Shown: piece by piece, positions 59,700-64,000 of the stretch
How positions within the stretch are numbered: the stretch's first letter is position 1
How the letters are laid out: each line of letters opens with the position of its first letter
Assembly (NCBI GenBank): GCA_965112735.1
Contig: OZ218959.1
Location: 434,001 to 498,000, forward strand
DNA from: Phaeosaccion multiseriatum
Lineage: Eukaryota > Ochrophyta, other classes
Length of the DNA stretch: 64,000 nucleotides
Direction: 5' to 3'
Made by a program: the position numbers and the translations under genes
The notes under the pieces: generated by a model
What the model was told of the DNA's origin: nothing
Database searches by the model: none
Seen by the model: the letters and a program-made list of their open reading frames with translations, nothing else

Positions 59700-62600
59700 T
59701 CATAAGGGGAAGGGAAGGTCGCCGGCGGACGAGAGACCTTCCCCCCCGTGGTCCATCCCCCCGGGGTCCATCCCCCCGGGGTCCATGCCCAGGAGCCCCT
59801 CGTCCAACACTTCATCGAAGATGAGCGGCTCCGGGTCGAGGTCGTTGCACACAGCGCCCCTGCCCATATGCCTATCCCCATCCACTGCCATCCCCTCCCC
59901 CCCGCGCCCGTCTTGCCGCTCTGCGTAGCTGCCCTCCGTGCTGGCGCTGCTGTCGGCGGCTGCGGACTCCGAGTTGGCGAAGCCTTCAAAGGCGTCAATT
60001 TGCTCCTCTTCAGTGAGCAGGTACTCGTCCTCTGCGCTCACGTAACCCTCCACCTGCTGCTTGGGGCCGCCAACACAGCCGGTAGCCTCTGCGGTTGGTG
60101 ATACAGCAGGCAGAGACAGCCCTGCAGAACCCTCCCCTCGCGCCCCTTCGTGCCGCCCCCCGGGGTGCACCCCCGCCTGCCCCACCCCTAGCCCCGCCCC
60201 GGCTCCCACTCCTCTCGGCGAATGGTCCGAATGGTCCGAATGGTCCGAATGGTCCGAATGGTCCCCGAGGAGGACGATGGACTCCGGGTCGTCCTCCCGC
60301 TGCAGCAGAAAGTCCAAGGCTGGCGGAGAGATGGTCTTATCCTTCCCTCCCCCTCCTCGTGCTTCCCCATGCCGGTCTCCAAACCCGCCTCCCCCGCCCC
60401 CTCCTCCTCCTCCTCCTCCTCCTCCTCCTCCTCCTGACTCTCCTCTCCTCCCCTTTATATCTGTTTGTACTCCTGTTGGTACTCCAAGGGTCGCCAGCCC
60501 CAGCGCGTCCCCTCCCGTGTGCCCCGCATAGCCGTTAGTGCTGTGGCTCTGCCGCTGCTGACACGGTGGCGCGAAGCGCTCCTCCCCCTCCTGCCCCCCT
60601 GCCCCCCCTCTACCCGCCCCGAGCAGCGCCACACCTGCCCGCGCGTACCCTCCATGGGCAGCAGCAACAGCAACAGCACCGGTAGCACCGATAGCAGCAG
60701 CGGCAGCAGCGGCAGCAGGAGCCCGAGCAGCTAAGAGAGCTGCGGGAGGAACGGGGGCAACACCAGCACCAGCACCAGCACCAGTGGAGCCGGTACCGGC
60801 GTGGTGGTCGTCGTTGCCGTCGTCAGTGCAAGCAAAGCCCTCCTCGCTGAAAAGGGCCGAGCACGATGCGTCGTTGCGAGTGTTGAAGGACATGCACGCC
60901 TCCCCGAGTGACATTTCCATTTCCAGCGTCTCCTCTCCACCCTCACCCCCACCCTCACCGCCATCCCCCCCGCGGTCCGCCCTACCCTCCAGCGTGTCAT
61001 GTCCGTCGTCCACTTCCACGTCCACCCCGACCACTCCTCCCATGGTCGGCAGCTCCATGCTGTAGAGAAGGCCCTCCTCCCCGGAGGCAAGTACGTGCTC
61101 CGGCGGCGGCGGGGCGGTGTCGCACCTCAACACTTGAAGGGTGCCCCCCCCCGGGGAAAAGATGGGAGAAGGAGAAAGGCCCCTCAAGAGTGTGTGGTCC
61201 TCGTTCGCATTGTCCCCTTCTCCGGCGACGGGCTTGCTGTCGACGCCCCCCTGGGTGGTCCCTCCTCCCCCTTGATCCAGCGGGTGGGGCGACAGGTTGG
61301 ACAGGTTGGGGTGCGTACCGTAGCCCAATTCCTCTCCGAGTCGCAGCTCCAAGCCCCCCCCCTCTTGTTGTTCTAATTCCTGTTCTGATTCTTGTTCTTG
61401 TTGTTCCGTGGGCCCCGGAGGTCGAGGTCGGCACCTTCGAGCGGAGGATGTTCGGTGTGGAGGAGAGGGTCCCATGAGCGACAAGGACACTCTTGGTTGA
61501 TGAGGCTGGACTTGTTCACTACCACCAACAAGAGCCGCTGGAGCTGGAGACGCCTCTCCGTTTAGCGGCGAGGACGAGGATGAGTCTGCTTCGGAGGGCG
61601 GGAGGGATGGGGGAGGCATTGCTTGCGCCATTTGTGACTTGGAGAGGGAGAAGGAGTTGAGGCGGAGCTCGGAGGCAGGCTCTTCCAAGGATGCGTGCTC
61701 CATTTGTTGGCTCAGCTGCTTCATCAGGCTGGGGCAGGGGAGGAGGGGGAGAGGGCGAGCGACAGGGGAGCAGGGTAGCAGAGGGGGGGGGGGGGGCAGA
61801 GCACTGAGAAGAAGCAGCAGTTGGTGATACAGCAGCAGCAGAAACGACGGAAGGGGAGGGAGCGTGATGACGTGATGATGGCCAAACCCATGCTCACCTC
61901 TTCCTGGCTCCTTCACTGAGGAAGGAGAAGTACGGCAGAATGGATAGCGGATCATTCTTCACCTCCTTCACCACCCCCTCCCCCCCCCCCCCTCCGTCCT
62001 CGCCCTCGTCCATGGAAGGATGAGCCTGAGCTTGCCCTGCTTCCCCCTTCGCCGGAGCCACCGAGGGCGGCGGGTGCCCCTGTCCCTGTCCCTCCTCCTG
62101 CCCCTTCCCCTGTCCTTGTCCTTCTGTCCCCACGAGGTTCAATCCCCTGAGCTGCTCCGGCTCGGAGGCCGCGGTGGAGGCGGCGGCGGCCCTTGCCTTC
62201 TCCTTCAGTGCCTTCTCCTTCAGTGCCAGCTGCAGCCAAGAGAGAGGGGGGGCATGCAGTCATTCAGGCATTCAGTCCCGGGAAGGGGAGGGAAAAGCGG
62301 TCAGTTGGGATGGTAGCTCATAGTTGAGCTTCAGAGCTTCAGCTGTGAGGGGTTGGATGGAGAGATTAGATTGTCTTCTTGCTTTCGGTCAAGTTCACAC
62401 CCTCCCTCCCTCTCTCCTTCCTCCCTTCCCCCACTCCCTCCCTCCCTCCCTCCCTCCCCCTCTCCCCCTCTCCCTCACTCCCTCCCTCTCTCCCTCCCCC
62501 CCGGCTCCCCACTCACCTCCTTCGCAGCCGCCTTGGCCGCCGCCAACACCCCCCCTCCGTCCCCTGGCACGTGTGGCGCGTGGTCCCTGAACCATCGCTT

Positions 62601-63387
62601 GCGGGCGGACGAGTTCCAGCGGTTCTTGACGGAATTCTCGGTGCGCCCCTGCAGCAGCTTGGCGATGTCACACCAGCGGTTTCCGAACACTTGTTGCGCC
62701 TCGAACACGATCTGCAGACAGATACACACACGACAGGCGCAGAGTAAGGGCAGGGTAAGGGGCCGGGGGGGGGGGGTTGGTGGTACAGGAGGGGGGCAAA
62801 GGGTATTTATTACTTGCGCGTAGGAGTCGGTGCGGACACAGTCCACTCACTCCCTCACTACCCCACCCGTTTCCGCGCTGTGTTGTGCACCAAGGAGGAG
62901 CTGTGGTTGGCTTGGTTGGATTATCTATTTGCCCTCTTACTTCTTATCCTCCCCTCCCCTCCCCTCCCCTCCCCTCCCCTCCCCTCTCTTCCCCTCCGCA
63001 CCGACCTTGTCCTCCTCCGGCCCCCACTCGCCCCTCTTGATGGCCGGGTCGAGGTGATTAAACCAGCGCTCCCTACATTGCTTGCCGATCCTTCCGGGCA
63101 GCTTTGAGGCTATCTCGCTCCAGCGCACCCCCGCCACCCCCTTGAGGCGCACCTCCTCCCTCACCACCTCGTCCTCGGCACCGGTCCAGGGGCCCTTGTG
63201 TAAGCCGGGCTTGAGAACCTGTGGGGGAGGGGAGAGAGAGAGGTGGGTGGAGGGGTTTAACAGATGTGTGAAGGTTTCTTTAAAGGTTTATATTATACTT
63301 CGATGTAGTATGATGAAAGGTTTGTCTTGCCCGCTTTCTGTTATGGTATGCGATGTGCCAGGGAAAAGTGGAGAAAAGAGAGAGAGA

Positions 63388-63418
<31 letters not shown>

Positions 63419-64000
63419 CTTCTCTTTTCTCCACACCCATTCATTCCTCATCTCAGCGCAGAGCAGAGCAGAGTAGAGAGAATAGAAAGAGGCAGAGAGA
63501 GGGCAGAGCAGAGGGGGACACATAAAGAAGTGCAGAGAGGGGCAGAGAAAGGGCAAAGCAGAGAGGGGCAGACAGAAGAGAAGAGAGAAGAGAGGGACAG
63601 AGGGGCAGACAGAAGAGCAGAGGGGGGGCTGCTCTGGACCTCCCTCCCCCCCTCCCTCCCCACCAACTGACCTACCTTGTTCCATCTGTGCAGACACTGC
63701 ACATCACTGCGCGTGTGTCCCAGCTGCTCCGCGATGCTCTTCCAATTCTTGGGCCCCATCCTTTCGACAATGTCGCGCAGCTGTTGGTCCTCCTCAGGGC
63801 CCCACTTGCCCCCGGTGGGCTGCTTGCGGGGGTTCCGCGGTTTGATGGCTGCGATCATCAAGGCCGCCGCGTCTGCCACTCCCGTTGGTGCTCCCACCGC
63901 CCCCCCCACCCCCCCGTTCGAGCCATCTGTGGTCCTGACACCCCCTCCCTCGCCCGTTCCGTTGCTGGCTGCTTGAGCTTGGGCCTCTGCTGCTCTTAGC
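59700..64000 (-). CDS. 3R-MYB transcription factor (5' end outside window)
   Basis: Five visible exons: from beyond 64000 to 63676, 63218-63006, 62711-62517, 62229-61898, 61728-59700; phases consistent, over 1,030 residues. Three MYB repeats are complete: R1 GGKWGPEEDQQLRDIVERMG to DVQCLHRWNKVL; R2 KGPWTGAEDEVVREEV to GKQCRERWFNHLDP; R3 RGEWGPEEDKIVFEAQQVFG to NSVKNRWNSSARKR. All nine helix tryptophans are present. R1R2R3 proteins (c-Myb, plant MYB3R) regulate G2/M and other cell-cycle genes. The 670-residue C-terminus is disordered, acidic and Gly/Ala-rich, with (HSD)n repeats from ATGGTCCGA units and an acidic end (NDLDPEPLIFDEVLDEGLLG) that looks like an activation domain. A helix LALKEKALKEKARAAAASTA follows R3. 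Start codon not visible. Confidence 0.92.

Overview
This window is nuclear DNA from a eukaryote, most likely a photosynthetic stramenopile (ochrophyte alga). The genes have many short GT-AG introns, and exon phases join cleanly across them. There are no operons or ribosome binding sites. The gene at 32001-33714 encodes a heterokont-type bipartite plastid presequence (signal peptide, then an Ala-Phe junction). The content is entirely eukaryotic: eIF4A-III, PUS10, coilin, TPX2-like, 3R-MYB, a BAR-PH-ArfGAP-ankyrin protein, PPR-SMR proteins and a DOT1-like methyltransferase. I do not assign a species. Exon borders were set by eye from splice consensus plus phase continuity and family motifs, so individual borders may be off.

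Layout, left to right. 1-6098 (-): 3' part missing, large multipass membrane protein of unknown family. 6251-10844 (+): pyruvate kinase in 10 exons, divergent from the previous gene. 11302-13338 and 13909-15816 (+): two tandem, recently duplicated mitochondrial PPR-SMR genes. 16175-22021 (+): TPX2-like microtubule protein in 11 exons. 22022-23512: repeat-rich spacer. 23513-27055 (-): DOT1-fold methyltransferase with a myristoylation-type N-terminus. 27239-28114 (+): iodothyronine-deiodinase-like protein with Cys at the selenocysteine position. 28261-31338 (-): eIF4A-III. 32001-33714 (+): plastid protein resembling RIQ/DUF1118. 34670-38970 (-): PUS10. 39113-40509 (+): small probably mitochondrial protein with an ABM-like barrel. 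40615-46243 (+): three tandem copies (one broken, two complete) of a polyglutamine gene of unknown function. 46498-47482 (-): calmodulin-like EF-hand protein. 47813-49894 (+): coilin. 50734-52302 (+): secreted CAP/SCP protein. 53084-58640 (+): BAR-PH-ArfGAP-ankyrin protein. 59700-64000 (-): 3R-MYB transcription factor, 5' end outside the window.

The genes do not form one pathway. Loose themes are RNA biology (two PPR-SMR, eIF4A-III, PUS10, coilin) and cell division or cytoskeleton (TPX2-like, 3R-MYB). Several gene pairs are divergent with only 140-330 bp between start codons and probably share promoters (6098/6251, 27055/27239, 38970/39113, 47482/47813).

Simple-sequence and minisatellite DNA is exceptionally abundant and sits mostly in introns. 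Beyond that I see four kinds of dispersed signal that ordinary annotation would miss: a recurring intron motif (GGATGGCAGTGGATG near donors, its reverse complement near acceptors), a dispersed 26-bp word, a 16-bp element shared by two promoters, and a foldback element near 52.5 kb.
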